A stretch of 64,000 bases of DNA, taken from NCBI GenBank assembly GCA_017397175.1, contig JAFQKA010000001.1, positions 98,153 to 162,152 on the forward strand, given 5' to 3'. The DNA is from Clostridia bacterium (GTDB taxonomy: Bacteria > Bacillota > Clostridia > Oscillospirales > CAG-272). Shown piece by piece: positions 52,399-61,896 of the stretch (within the stretch, counting starts at the first letter, position 1; every line of letters begins with the position of its first letter). The translations under genes and the position numbers were made by a program. The notes beneath the pieces are model-generated. The model saw only the letters and a program-made list of their open reading frames with translations, ran no database searches and was not told the origin of the DNA.

Positions 52399-54486
52399 TT
52401 ATTCTATTGTGAATGCTTCTTCGAATTCCCGAGACAAAACGTCTCCCGATTCCTCGATCTGATACAGACCGATCGTGTAGGTCTCGCCTACAGTCATCTC
52501 TTCGGTAATGAGAAGCGTATTGTCCGAAATGATCTTGGATTCCATAGTGCGTCCGTTTATACGAACCTCCGTCATGGGGGTTATTCCCGTGCAGCTGAGA
52601 ACAAGACGCCCCTCCAGGTAGTCAACGTCGATGATCTCGATGGGGTCAATTCCCATGTTGAGCTCGGTGGGCGTGTAACGATCCTTGTTGCCCTCGTAAG
52701 CATAACGGTCGCCGTAAAGAACGTCGTAAGCCAACAGACCCAGCTCCTTTTCATATTCCTCTGTCACGGTGTTTCCAAAACGCTGGTGAAGGCTTGTGAA
52801 AAGTCCGTTTTTATATCCGAGAATAGACATGACATTTGCGGAGAGCTGGAATGCCTGCAGATCGACGGTCTGAGGTTCAACTTCCTCTCTGAAATTGTCC
52901 CAGATGACGTATTCTGTCTGATAGGTGTCGCCTGTTGCAAGGTCGGACGCTGCAAGATATTCAATGTTTGGAATGTGATCTCCGAACATTACTATCATGG
53001 TCGGCTCACCGCGCTCCTCGATCCGTGCAATGAGATCACCTATGAGAGCGTCGGTCTGACGGAGCTGATCAGCGTAATATCTGTAAGTCCAGTATTCCTC
53101 CTGGCTCTCTGCTCCCGTAAGATCTATTACAAGCTCGCCTTTGGGCTTTTTCGTAGGATATCTTCCATGCGCCTGAACGGTGATTCCGTAGACGAAATCT
53201 TCATTTTCTGTGGAATCGAGACACTTCATTATATAGTCTGCCAAAATGGCGTCCTTTTCCCAACCGCGGGGGGTATACTCAAGGTTCTGCATATACTCGC
53301 CTGACGTAAAGGAATCAAAACCGAGATTTGAAAAAACCTCATTTCTGTTGTAGAAGGTGCCGTTGTAGTTGTGAACGGCGTGAGCCGAATAGCCGTTTTC
53401 CTTGAGGTTGAAGGCAAGCGATTCGCAGGTGGTGCTTCGGAGAATGGTTTGATAGGGGTATTCCGCGGTGCCAAAGAGCTTGATGTTAATGCCTGTTAGA
53501 ATTTCAAATTCGGTATTTACCGTTCCCGTGCCCACCGATGGCACGTAAAGGTGTCCGTGTGGGTATTTTTCTTTGAGTGCCGAGAAGTTCGGCGTGGGAT
53601 TTTCGGTGAACTGCAAATTAACAAACTCGGAGGAGTCAAGGAAGGATTCAAGCTGAAGGAAAATGACGTTCGGCTTTGAGATCTGCGGGTCTACTACCTG
53701 CTCGGGAGGGGTCTGTGTGTCTTCGGGAGGGTTCTGATCTGTGGTCTCGGGAGGATCTGTGTCTTTGATCTGGTCGATCTTGTCCTTTGAATAGTCCTTG
53801 GGCTTTTTTATTCCGCGGTCGAATATTCCCACGGTGAAACAATAGGAAAAACCGTAATTGCTATAAGCCGTACCCAGGCTTTCGAATTTCTCGGGAAGGA
53901 TCCCCATGCCGGTAAAGGTCACCGAGGAAACGAAGATCAGCGCGATGGTAGTTGCGATAGTGATAGCGGCTACCTTGAAGTCGACCACCGCTTTCTTTCC
54001 TTTAATAAATAGCAGTACTATGAGGATCAGTGCCAGGACGATGGCCGTGATTATCAATATAAGCTCTTTCAGGGAAAGATATTTCAGAAAAATTGATTTT
54101 ACAGAGAAGATCAGCGCCAGATCCATGGCGTTAAAGGGTGTCACCCTGAACTGACCCTCGATATAGTCCGTAATACCGAACAGAAGCCACATAAGGCTTA
54201 CCAGAATTGTTGCGGGCAGTCTTTTTTTCAGCAGCAGGGTAAATGTGTAGGTTATAAACATGATGAGTACGTTGAAAAGGAAAAGGTGCGGCTTTGTGAA
54301 CATAAATCTTGCCGCCTTGCCTACCGAGTCGCGAACAAGACACTCAACAATAAAGGTCAATATAATTGAAAGTAGAAAATGACAGACGGGAACACGGTAA
54401 GCGAATTTTTTTGTCTTTTCGCAAAATCTTGTGTTGAAGTCGCGAAGGCTGCTCCATAGTCCTTTCATTTTTTCTGTGAATTTCAT
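52399..54486 (-). CDS. LTA synthase family (sulfatase-fold) membrane protein
   Basis: A 695-residue protein with five N-terminal membrane segments (up to about residue 205), a Pro/Thr-rich linker near 235-260, and an extracellular alkaline-phosphatase-type domain. The candidate nucleophile is Thr322 in GTVNTEFEILTG, and metal residues are in QLESF, VHNYNGTFYNRN and MFGDHIPN. Relatives transfer glycerol phosphate to lipoteichoic acid or modify glycans. Residues beyond about 600 form an extra beta-rich tail (VLSCTGITPMTEVRINGR) not seen in standard LtaS. It is a single-gene unit divergent from argG. Confidence 0.9.
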   Translation of the reverse strand: MKFTEKMKGLWSSLRDFNTRFCEKTKKFAYRVPVCHFLLSIILTFIVECLVRDSVGKAARFMFTKPHLFLFNVLIMFITYTFTLLLKKRLPATILVSLMWLLFGITDYIEGQFRVTPFNAMDLALIFSVKSIFLKYLSLKELILIITAIVLALILIVLLFIKGKKAVVDFKVAAITIATTIALIFVSSVTFTGMGILPEKFESLGTAYSNYGFSYCFTVGIFDRGIKKPKDYSKDKIDQIKDTDPPETTDQNPPEDTQTPPEQVVDPQISKPNVIFLQLESFLDSSEFVNLQFTENPTPNFSALKEKYPHGHLYVPSVGTGTVNTEFEILTGINIKLFGTAEYPYQTILRSTTCESLAFNLKENGYSAHAVHNYNGTFYNRNEVFSNLGFDSFTSGEYMQNLEYTPRGWEKDAILADYIMKCLDSTENEDFVYGITVQAHGRYPTKKPKGELVIDLTGAESQEEYWTYRYYADQLRQTDALIGDLIARIEERGEPTMIVMFGDHIPNIEYLAASDLATGDTYQTEYVIWDNFREEVEPQTVDLQAFQLSANVMSILGYKNGLFTSLHQRFGNTVTEEYEKELGLLAYDVLYGDRYAYEGNKDRYTPTELNMGIDPIEIIDVDYLEGRLVLSCTGITPMTEVRINGRTMESKIISDNTLLITEEMTVGETYTIGLYQIEESGDVLSREFEEAFTIE

Positions 54487-54520
54487 CTTTTTTCTCCTGT
54501 GAAAAATAAAATCGACTTAT

Positions 54521-54549
54521 ATTATATCTCTATTTTGTAAATAAGTCAA
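54521..54549 (-). promoter_or_regulatory. Promoter of the LTA synthase-like gene
   Basis: On the minus strand TTGACT (54544-54549), 17-base spacer and TATAAT (54521-54526). Confidence 0.88.
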
Positions 54550-54579
54550 GTTTTTTGAGAAAAAAGGCCGATGGAGTGT

Positions 54580-54650
54580 GTTTTTATGCACAAAAAAGTG
54601 TATAAATTTATGCATATGCGCGTGTATTTGGCAAAATGCACAAAAACAGT
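54580..54650. promoter_or_regulatory. AT-rich palindromic cluster, candidate ArgR sites
   Basis: The near-palindrome TGTATAAATTTATGCA (54599-54614) lies among further TATGCA/TGCATA and ATGCAC copies, 80-110 bases upstream of the argG promoter. A second small palindrome, GAATAATATTC, lies at about 54738-54748 just before the start. They resemble, but do not match exactly, the ARG box. Confidence 0.4.
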
Positions 54651-54694
54651 TCCTCGAAGACGGAAAAGTTTTACAACATTTTAAGGGAAATCCC

Positions 54695-54723
54695 TTGACA
54701 AACAGGGGTTTTGGTAGTATAAT
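54695..54723 (+). promoter_or_regulatory. Perfect sigma-A promoter of the arginine cluster
   Basis: TTGACA (54695-54700), 17-base spacer and TATAAT (54718-54723), 41 bases before the argG start. Confidence 0.93.
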
Positions 54724-54764
54724 TATGCACGTAAAGCGAATAATATTCAACAGGAGATAAAATC

Positions 54765-55991
54765 ATGAAAAAGGAAAACATCAAAAAGGTAGTTCTTGCA
54801 TATTCCGGAGGTCTTGACACCTCTATTATCATTCCGTGGCTCAAGGAAAACTACAATAACTGTGAGGTTATTGCGGTCTCGGGTAACGTAGGCCAGGCGG
54901 ACGAGCTTGAGGGACTTGAGGAAAAAGCACTCAAGACGGGCGCATCAAAGCTCTACGTTGAGGATCTGACAGACGAGTTCGTTGACGAGTACGTTATTCC
55001 TACCGTAAAGGCAGGTGCTCTTTACGAGGAATATATGCTTGGCACATCCTTTGCACGTCCCGTTATTGCAAAAAGGTTCGTTGATTTAGCTGTGGCCGCG
55101 GGCGCGGACGCTATCTGCCACGGCTGCACGGGTAAGGGCAACGACCAGGTTCGTTTCGAGCTTGCTATCAAGGCTTTTGCTCCCGATATGCCTATCATCG
55201 CTCCTTGGCGTGAGTGGGACATCAAGTCCCGTGAGGAGGAGATCGAGTACGCAGAGGCGCACAACATTCCTCTGAAGATAAACCGCGAGACAAACTATTC
55301 AAAGGATAAGAACCTCTGGCACCTGTCCCACGAGGGTATGGATCTTGAGGACGCAGGAAACGAGCCTCTTTATGAAAAAGAAGGATTCCTTGAAATGGGC
55401 GTTTCTCCCATTCAGGCACCCGACACACCTACATATATCACTCTCGACTTTGAGCAGGGTACACCCGTTGCCTTCAACGGCGAGAAGATGAGTGCAAAGG
55501 AGATCATTCTTGCGCTGAACAAGGTTGGCGGCGAGAACGGTATCGGTCTTCTTGACATCGTTGAGAACCGTCTGGTCGGCATGAAGTGCCGCGGCGTATA
55601 TGAAACTCCCGGCGGAGCAATTCTGTATTTTGCTCACAACTATCTTGAGACCATCTGTCTTGACAAGATGACCGCTCACGAAAAGCAGAAGCTCTCCATC
55701 ACCTTTGCGGAGCTTGTATACAACGGTCAGTGGTACACACCTCTGCGCGAAGCTCTCTCCGCATTCGTTGACAAGACCCAGGAGACTGTTACAGGTAAGG
55801 TAAAGCTGAAGCTCTACAAGGGCAACATCATCAAGGCGGGCGTTTGGAGCGACTATTCCCTCTACTCCGAGGAGATCGCTACCTTTGGTGAGGACAACGT
55901 ATACAACCAGGCAGACAGCGCAGGATTTATCAATCTCTACGGACTTCCCATCAAGGTTCGCGCGGCTGTTATGGCGAAGAATAAGAAGTAA
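54765..55991 (+). CDS. argG: Argininosuccinate synthase
   Basis: A 408-residue enzyme joining citrulline and aspartate with ATP. Signatures are [12 protein letters not shown] (ATP loop), [15 protein letters not shown], and [13 protein letters not shown]. Length is normal. CAGGAG lies before the ATG. It is first of the cluster argG-H-C-J-B-D-F. A strong hairpin separates it from argH. Confidence 0.98.
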   Translation: MKKENIKKVVLAYSGGLDTSIIIPWLKENYNNCEVIAVSGNVGQADELEGLEEKALKTGASKLYVEDLTDEFVDEYVIPTVKAGALYEEYMLGTSFARPVIAKRFVDLAVAAGADAICHGCTGKGNDQVRFELAIKAFAPDMPIIAPWREWDIKSREEEIEYAEAHNIPLKINRETNYSKDKNLWHLSHEGMDLEDAGNEPLYEKEGFLEMGVSPIQAPDTPTYITLDFEQGTPVAFNGEKMSAKEIILALNKVGGENGIGLLDIVENRLVGMKCRGVYETPGGAILYFAHNYLETICLDKMTAHEKQKLSITFAELVYNGQWYTPLREALSAFVDKTQETVTGKVKLKLYKGNIIKAGVWSDYSLYSEEIATFGEDNVYNQADSAGFINLYGLPIKVRAAVMAKNKK

Positions 55992-56002
55992 TTATTTTAT
56001 GG

Positions 56003-56046
56003 TAAAGGATTTTGCCGCAGATTGGGCAAAATCCTTTATCGGTTTT
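56003..56046 (+). terminator. Hairpin between argG and argH, possible partial terminator
   Basis: A 14-bp perfect stem TAAAGGATTTTGCC (56003-56016) / GGCAAAATCCTTTA (56025-56038). Only a weak T stretch follows, so it may reduce rather than stop transcription into argH. Confidence 0.65.
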
Positions 56047-56084
56047 AAAAAATACGAAATTTTCAGATAAAAGAGGAAGAAATC

Positions 56085-57476
56085 ATGGCAAAAATGTGGG
56101 CGGGACGTACCGATGGTGCCGTAGATCAAGTGGCAAACGACTTCAATTCGTCTATCCGTTTTGACGGCCGTATGTACAGACAGGATATAAAAGGCTCTGT
56201 GGCGCATGCCGCTATGCTGGCGCTGAAGGGGATCATCACGGCAGATGAAGCCGACCTGATAACCAAGGGTCTTGAGGGTATTCTTTCCGATATTGAATCA
56301 GGCAAGCTGGCTCTTGACATGAACGCCGAGGACATACATATGTTCGTGGAAGAGGAGCTGACCGCACGAATCGGTGATGCGGGTAAGAAGCTCCATACGG
56401 CGAGAAGCCGCAACGACCAGGTGGCACTTGACGTGCGTATGTATCTGCGGGACGAGGTGGAGGATATTATCTCTCTTATCCGTTCGCTGATTGAGGCGAT
56501 ATGCCTGCAGGCGGAAGCAAACAAAGGGACTATTCTTCCCGGTTATACCCACCTGCAAAGAGCACAGCCCATTACATTCGGTCATCACTTGATGGCTTAC
56601 GCCATGATGCTCTTGCGCGACATTTCCCGTCTTGAAGACGCCAAAAAGCGCATGAATTCTTCTCCCATCGGCTGTTGCGCTCTGGCGGGTACTACTTACG
56701 ACACGGACCGTGATTTTGAGGCGGCGCAGCTTGGATTTGACAGTGTGATACTGAACAGTCTTGACGGTGTTTCGGACAGAGATTTCTGCATCGAGCTTGG
56801 CGCGGCGTTTTCCACCGTTATGATGCACCTGTCACGATTCTCCGAGGAGATCATTCTCTGGTCAAGCTGGGAATTTGCCTTCGTTGAGCTTGACGACGCA
56901 TACACCACAGGCTCCAGCATCATGCCTCAGAAGAAGAACTCCGACATGGCAGAGCTGGTGCGCGGAAAGACGGGCAGAGTTTATGGAAATCTGATGGCTA
57001 CGCTCACTATGCTCAAGGGCTTGCCCTTGGCATACAACAAGGATATGCAGGAGGACAAAGAGGCGATCTTTGATTCGGTCGACACCCTTAAAATGTGTCT
57101 GAAGGTCTTTGCTCCCATGGTCGAGACCATGAAAGTAAAGAAAGACAATATGTACCGCGCGGCGCAGGGCGGATTTATCAACGCCACCGACATGGCGGAT
57201 TACCTTGTGCGTCAGGGTCTTCCTTTCCGTTCGGCTTATAAAATCTCGGGACAGGTCGTGGCTTACTGCATAGAAAAGGGCAAGGTGCTTGACGAGCTGA
57301 CCTTGGACGAGCTGAAAAAGTTCAGCGAGCTGTTCGATAGCGACGTTTTTGAAGCGATCTCCCTTGAGACCTGCGTTTCAAAGCGTATCTCCAAGGGCGG
57401 CACCTCGGTAGAATCTGTTGAAGCACAGCTTTCTTACGTAAAGGAGCAGTTAAAAAGTGAAAAAGGTATTTATTGA
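56085..57476 (+). CDS. argH: Argininosuccinate lyase
   Basis: A 463-residue fumarase-superfamily enzyme that splits argininosuccinate to arginine and fumarate. The family signature GSSIMPQKKNSD is present, as are TARSRNDQVALD and GYTHLQRAQP. Length is normal. Its end overlaps argC by 20 bases. Confidence 0.98.
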   Translation: MAKMWAGRTDGAVDQVANDFNSSIRFDGRMYRQDIKGSVAHAAMLALKGIITADEADLITKGLEGILSDIESGKLALDMNAEDIHMFVEEELTARIGDAGKKLHTARSRNDQVALDVRMYLRDEVEDIISLIRSLIEAICLQAEANKGTILPGYTHLQRAQPITFGHHLMAYAMMLLRDISRLEDAKKRMNSSPIGCCALAGTTYDTDRDFEAAQLGFDSVILNSLDGVSDRDFCIELGAAFSTVMMHLSRFSEEIILWSSWEFAFVELDDAYTTGSSIMPQKKNSDMAELVRGKTGRVYGNLMATLTMLKGLPLAYNKDMQEDKEAIFDSVDTLKMCLKVFAPMVETMKVKKDNMYRAAQGGFINATDMADYLVRQGLPFRSAYKISGQVVAYCIEKGKVLDELTLDELKKFSELFDSDVFEAISLETCVSKRISKGGTSVESVEAQLSYVKEQLKSEKGIY

Positions 57477-58383
57477 CGGAAAGTCCGGAACAACGGGCTT
57501 GCGTATATATGAAAGATTGGCACAGCGCACCGACATCGAGCTTCTGACCCTGTCCGATGACGAAAGAAGAAGCCCCGAGGCGAGAAAAAGAATGCTCAAT
57601 GCCAGCGACATCGCGTTCCTCTGTCTTCCCGACGATGCGGCGAGAGAATCGGTGTCAATGATAGAAAACGAAAACACGGTGGTGCTCGACACCTCCACCG
57701 CGCACAGAACGAATCTAGAATGGACTTACGGCTTTCCGGAGCTATTCGAGGACGGCTTTGAAAAGATAGCAAAAGCAAAGAGAATTGCCGTTCCCGGCTG
57801 TCATGCGGGCGGATTTATCGCGCTTGTTGCGCCCCTTGTAAAAGCGGGGATCATCTCGGCTGACGCGAGACTTGCCTGCCATTCGCTGACAGGCTACAGC
57901 GGCGGCGGAAAGAATATGATAGCCGAGTACGAGGCGGACGAGGTTGATGCTCTTCTGGAGGCGCCCAGACAGTACGGGATCGCTCAGCACCACAAGCACC
58001 TGCCTGAAATGATGGCGTACACAGGTCTTGCAAAAAAACCTGCCTTTTGTCCCATCGTCGGAGATTTTTACTCGGGCATGGAAGTTACCGTACCTCTGTT
58101 TGCCGATCAGATCAACGGCACGGCAGAGCAGGTCAAGGCAGTCTTGAAAAAGGCATATCCTGCAGGACTTGTTTATTTTGAAGAAAACGCCGATGAAAAC
58201 GGTTTTCTGTCGGCCGCAAAATTGTCTGCAAAGGATAAAATGGAGATTTCCGTCCACGGAGACGAAGACGTTATCCTGCTGACGGCGAGATACGATAATT
58301 TGGGCAAGGGCGCGTCGGGCGCGGCTATCGAGTGCATGAACATAGTGCTTGGCGTCGCCCCTGAAACAGGACTTGAACTTTAA
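57457..58383 (+). CDS. argC: N-acetyl-gamma-glutamyl-phosphate reductase, short (type 2) form
   Basis: A 308-residue NADPH-dependent reductase. It begins KKVFIDGKSGTTGLRI, and the catalytic cysteine is in VPGCHAGGF. At 308 residues it is the short AGPR type, while the long form is about 345. The start is GTG at 57457, with AAAGGAG ten bases upstream, inside argH. The type 2 form is less usual beside argJ-argB in Firmicutes. Confidence 0.93.
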   Translation: MKKVFIDGKSGTTGLRIYERLAQRTDIELLTLSDDERRSPEARKRMLNASDIAFLCLPDDAARESVSMIENENTVVLDTSTAHRTNLEWTYGFPELFEDGFEKIAKAKRIAVPGCHAGGFIALVAPLVKAGIISADARLACHSLTGYSGGGKNMIAEYEADEVDALLEAPRQYGIAQHHKHLPEMMAYTGLAKKPAFCPIVGDFYSGMEVTVPLFADQINGTAEQVKAVLKKAYPAGLVYFEENADENGFLSAAKLSAKDKMEISVHGDEDVILLTARYDNLGKGASGAAIECMNIVLGVAPETGLEL

Positions 58384-58397
58384 TTTGGGAGATTAAA

Positions 58398-59612
58398 ATG
58401 AAGCAGATAAACGGCGGCGTTTGCGCCGCAAAAGGATTTACAGCCGGTGGTGTTCACTGCGGCATAAGAAAGAACAAGACAAAGAGGGATATTGCACTGA
58501 TATGGAGCGAAAAGCGTTGCGCGACGGCGGCGGTCTATACGAAGAATCTGGTAAAGGGCGCGCCCTTGGCGGTGACAAAGAGCAATATTGCAGACGGTTA
58601 TGCTCAGGCAGTGATCTGCAACAGCGGAAACGCAAACACCTGCAACGCAAACGGCATTGAGATCGCTCAGACCACCTGCGACCTGCTTGGAAAGGCGTTG
58701 GGGATCCCTGCTGCCGACGTTGTGGTGGCATCCACGGGCGTTATCGGTCAACCTATGTCGATCGAGCCAATAAAGGAAGGTATTCCCCAGCTTATCAAGG
58801 CTCTTTCACCCGCCGGAAGCCAAATGGCGGCGGAGGGTATCATGACCACCGACACAAAGCTGAAAGAGGTTGCTTTTGAGTTTGAGATGGGCGGCAAGAT
58901 TTGTCATATTGGCGGTATCGCAAAGGGATCGGGCATGATCCACCCCAATCTTGCCACAATGCTCGTTTTTATCACCACCGACGCGGCAATTTCCCCCAAA
59001 ATGCTTGAAAAAGCATTGCGTGGAGACGTTCAGAACACTTTCAACATGGTGAGCGTTGACGGCGATACGTCCACAAACGATATGGTCACCGTTCTCGCAA
59101 ACGGCATGGCGGGAAATGAGACGGTTACATCAGAGGGCGCGGAATTTGACGCGTTCATGGCGGCTCTCAATTCGGTTACGGTATACCTTTGCCGTTGCAT
59201 TGCGGCAGACGGAGAGGGTGCCACAAAGCTCCTTGAATGTAAGGTGAGCGGTGCGGCGGATCTTGAGACGGCAAAGACCGTGGCAAAGAGCGTTATCTGT
59301 TCGTCTCTCACAAAAGCTGCGATGTTTGGCGCTGACGCCAACTGGGGACGAGTTCTCTGCGCTATCGGTTACAGCGGCGCAGACGTTGACGTAGATAAGA
59401 TAGATGTTGCTTTTGCATCAAAGGCAGGCGAGATCAAGGTCTGCGAGAATGGCGCAGGCGTAGATTTCTCCGAGGATAAGGCAAAAGAGATCCTTCTTTG
59501 CAACGAAATTGAAATTCTGGTCGACCTTGGCATGGGAGACGTCGAGTCTACCGCCTGGGGCTGTGACCTGACTTATGAGTACGTAAAGATCAACGGCGAC
59601 TATCGCACATAA
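58398..59612 (+). CDS. argJ: Bifunctional ornithine acetyltransferase / N-acetylglutamate synthase
   Basis: A 404-residue self-cleaving enzyme. The autocleavage site is the Ala-Thr bond in HPNLATMLVFITTDA, giving alpha and beta chains, with Thr as nucleophile. It recycles the acetyl group from acetylornithine to glutamate. It starts 14 bases after argC. No separate argA is seen in the cluster, so the bifunctional form fits. Confidence 0.97.
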   Translation: MKQINGGVCAAKGFTAGGVHCGIRKNKTKRDIALIWSEKRCATAAVYTKNLVKGAPLAVTKSNIADGYAQAVICNSGNANTCNANGIEIAQTTCDLLGKALGIPAADVVVASTGVIGQPMSIEPIKEGIPQLIKALSPAGSQMAAEGIMTTDTKLKEVAFEFEMGGKICHIGGIAKGSGMIHPNLATMLVFITTDAAISPKMLEKALRGDVQNTFNMVSVDGDTSTNDMVTVLANGMAGNETVTSEGAEFDAFMAALNSVTVYLCRCIAADGEGATKLLECKVSGAADLETAKTVAKSVICSSLTKAAMFGADANWGRVLCAIGYSGADVDVDKIDVAFASKAGEIKVCENGAGVDFSEDKAKEILLCNEIEILVDLGMGDVESTAWGCDLTYEYVKINGDYRT

Positions 59613-59627
59613 TAAAAGTTTTGCTGA

Positions 59628-59820
59628 AGCTTTTTCAAAAGCTTCTCGGGAGCCGCCGACGAGACGGCGGTCGCTCTCCGCAGAGAGCGAAATCTCCTAT
59701 CAGCCTTTCTTTTTTGCTAAGCTTTTTTCTTTGGGCTTATATCAGCCAAAGAAAAAAGCGAACTACAGACCTGGTGAAACTTTTGAAAAAACAATAAAAG
59801 CTTCACCAAAACTTTTTAAC
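59628..59820. repeat. Intergenic palindromic repeat element, copy 2
   Basis: Between argJ and argB there are GAAGCTTTTTCAAAAGCTTC (about 59632-59651), CGCTCTCCGCAGAGAGCG (about 59672-59690), and GCTTTTTTCTTTGG (59721-59734) with CCAAAGAAAAAAGC (59746-59759). Order and partial sequence match the element after valS. A fourth hairpin, TGGTGAA/TTCACCA, follows at about 59773-59806. No gene is seen in this 222-base gap. Confidence 0.7.
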
Positions 59821-59834
59821 AAGAGGAAACGAAC

Positions 59835-60707
59835 ATGAACACAGAAATGCTCACAAACGCACAGCGCGCCGAAATTTTGACCCAGGCGCTTCCTTACATG
59901 ATAAGCTATTACGATAAGATCGTGGTGGTAAAATACGGCGGAAACGCTATGATAAACGAACAGCTCAAGGAGCAGGTCATGGAGGACATCGTCCTTCTGT
60001 CTCTCGTGGGCGTAAAAGTCGTTCTTGTCCACGGCGGCGGACCCGAGATCACCGATATGCTCACAAAGATCGGTAAAAAGTCCGAGTTCGTTGGAGGCTT
60101 ACGCGTTACCGACCGTGAAACTGTCGAGACCGTTCAGATGGTGCTGGCGGGCAAGATAAACAAAACACTTGTTAATCTGCTCCAGCTCAAGGGCGGACGC
60201 GCTATGGGTATTTCGGGTATCGACGGACATATGATACAGGCGAAGATGAAGAACCCTGAGCTTGGCTTTGTCGGAGAGATCACGGGTGTTGACGTTTCTC
60301 CCATTATGGATATGCTTGAGCGCGGATATATTCCTGTTGTTTCCACTATCGGTTGCGACGAGGAAGGCAACGTTTATAACATCAACGCGGACACAGCGGC
60401 GGCTTACATCGCGGGCGCTATGGGTGCGGAGAGAATGTTCGCCATGACCGATATTTCGGGAATTTTGAGGGACTGCAACGATCCCACGTCACTTATCCCT
60501 CACGTTACGGTCAGCGAGGCGAAGAAGCTCTTTGATCAGGGTGTTATTTCGGGCGGTATGATCCCCAAGGTCCAGTGTTGTATCGATGCTATCGACCACG
60601 GTGTAAAGAAGGTAGTTATTATGGACGGTCGAATCCCCCACTCGCTTCTCATTGAGACCATGACCGACGAAGGTGCGGGTACCATGGTCGAGGGCGACCC
60701 CGTTTGA
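59835..60707 (+). CDS. argB: Acetylglutamate kinase
   Basis: A 290-residue amino-acid kinase. Motifs are VVKYGGNAM, LVHGGGPEI, GISGIDGHMI, NADTAAAYIAGAMGAE, and GGMIPKVQCCIDAI. Full length with an N-terminal helix, as in arginine-sensitive hexameric enzymes, so feedback inhibition by arginine is likely. AAGAGGAAACGAAC precedes the ATG. Confidence 0.97.
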   Translation: MNTEMLTNAQRAEILTQALPYMISYYDKIVVVKYGGNAMINEQLKEQVMEDIVLLSLVGVKVVLVHGGGPEITDMLTKIGKKSEFVGGLRVTDRETVETVQMVLAGKINKTLVNLLQLKGGRAMGISGIDGHMIQAKMKNPELGFVGEITGVDVSPIMDMLERGYIPVVSTIGCDEEGNVYNINADTAAAYIAGAMGAERMFAMTDISGILRDCNDPTSLIPHVTVSEAKKLFDQGVISGGMIPKVQCCIDAIDHGVKKVVIMDGRIPHSLLIETMTDEGAGTMVEGDPV

Positions 60708-60715
60708 GGTATAAA

Positions 60716-61879
60716 ATGAACATAAAAGAACTTGATAAAGAATATATAGCCCCCACCTACGCGCGCTTTCCTCTGACTTTGGTTGAGGGTAAAGGTTCGC
60801 TGGTTTATGACGATGAGGGCAAGGAATATATTGACATGAGCACGGGTATTGCCGTAAACACATTCGGTTACTCGGACGCTCAGTGGGCGGGTGCGGTGTC
60901 GGCTCAGCTGACCAAAATCCAGCACACTTCAAATCTGTACTATTCCGAGCCGTGCGCTCGTCTGGCGGAACAGCTTTGTACCCGAACGGGCATGAAAAAG
61001 GTGTTTTTCTCAAATTCCGGAGCGGAGGCAAACGAGTGCGCTATCAAGGTGGCAAGAAAATATGCCGCCGACAAAAAAGGCGCGGACTATCACGTTATCG
61101 TGTCCCTGAAAAACTCCTTCCACGGAAGAACTCTCACGACCCTGGCGGCAACGGGACAGGACACTTTCCATACGGATTTTACGCCCCTGACCCCCGGCTT
61201 TGCCTATGCCGAGGCGAATAATCTTGACAGCGTAAAGCAACTACTTGCCGAGAACAAGGTGGCGGGAATCATCATGGAGATGGTGCAGGGCGAGGGCGGA
61301 GTTTGTCCTCTTACCGCTGAATTTGTGCGAGGCGTTGAGGCTTTGGCAAAAGAACAGGACATAGTGTTGATAATCGACGAGGTGCAGACCGGAAACGGCA
61401 GATGCGGTTCGCTTTATGCATACATGAATTTCGGAATTTCTCCCGATGTGGTTTCTACCGCCAAGGGACTTGCGGGCGGCCTGCCCCTGGGCGCGACCAT
61501 GCTCTCGGAAAAGGTGCAAAACACTCTTACGGCAGGACTTCACGGCTCTACTTTTGGCGGAAACCCCGTTTCATGCGCCGGTGCGCTGAATATTTTGGGA
61601 AGAATTGACGATGAGCTTCTCGCGGGCGTTCGGCGTAAGTCGGAGTATCTGTTTTCCGAGCTGAACAAGATTGAGGGCATTCACGATGTTACCGGTATGG
61701 GTTTGATGATAGGTTTTGCTACCGACGTGCCTGCCGCTGATTATATCGCCAAGTGTATGGAGGCGGGACTGCTCGTGATCAAAGCGAAGAACAAGATCAG
61801 ATTGCTTCCTGCACTGAACATACCCGATTCAATGCTTAAAAAAGCCGTTTCCATTATGCGCGAGGCGGCAAAGATTTGA
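60716..61879 (+). CDS. argD: Acetylornithine aminotransferase
   Basis: A 387-residue class III aminotransferase. It has SNSGAEANECAIKVARKY, SFHGRTLTTLAATG, IIDEVQTGNGRCG, and the lysine in STAKGLAGGLPLGA. It turns N-acetylglutamate semialdehyde into acetylornithine. ATG at 60716 is preceded by TGAGG; a TTG at 60704 inside the argB stop was rejected. Confidence 0.96.
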   Translation: MNIKELDKEYIAPTYARFPLTLVEGKGSLVYDDEGKEYIDMSTGIAVNTFGYSDAQWAGAVSAQLTKIQHTSNLYYSEPCARLAEQLCTRTGMKKVFFSNSGAEANECAIKVARKYAADKKGADYHVIVSLKNSFHGRTLTTLAATGQDTFHTDFTPLTPGFAYAEANNLDSVKQLLAENKVAGIIMEMVQGEGGVCPLTAEFVRGVEALAKEQDIVLIIDEVQTGNGRCGSLYAYMNFGISPDVVSTAKGLAGGLPLGATMLSEKVQNTLTAGLHGSTFGGNPVSCAGALNILGRIDDELLAGVRRKSEYLFSELNKIEGIHDVTGMGLMIGFATDVPAADYIAKCMEAGLLVIKAKNKIRLLPALNIPDSMLKKAVSIMREAAKI

Positions 61880-61896
61880 AAAAAGGATAAAGGACT

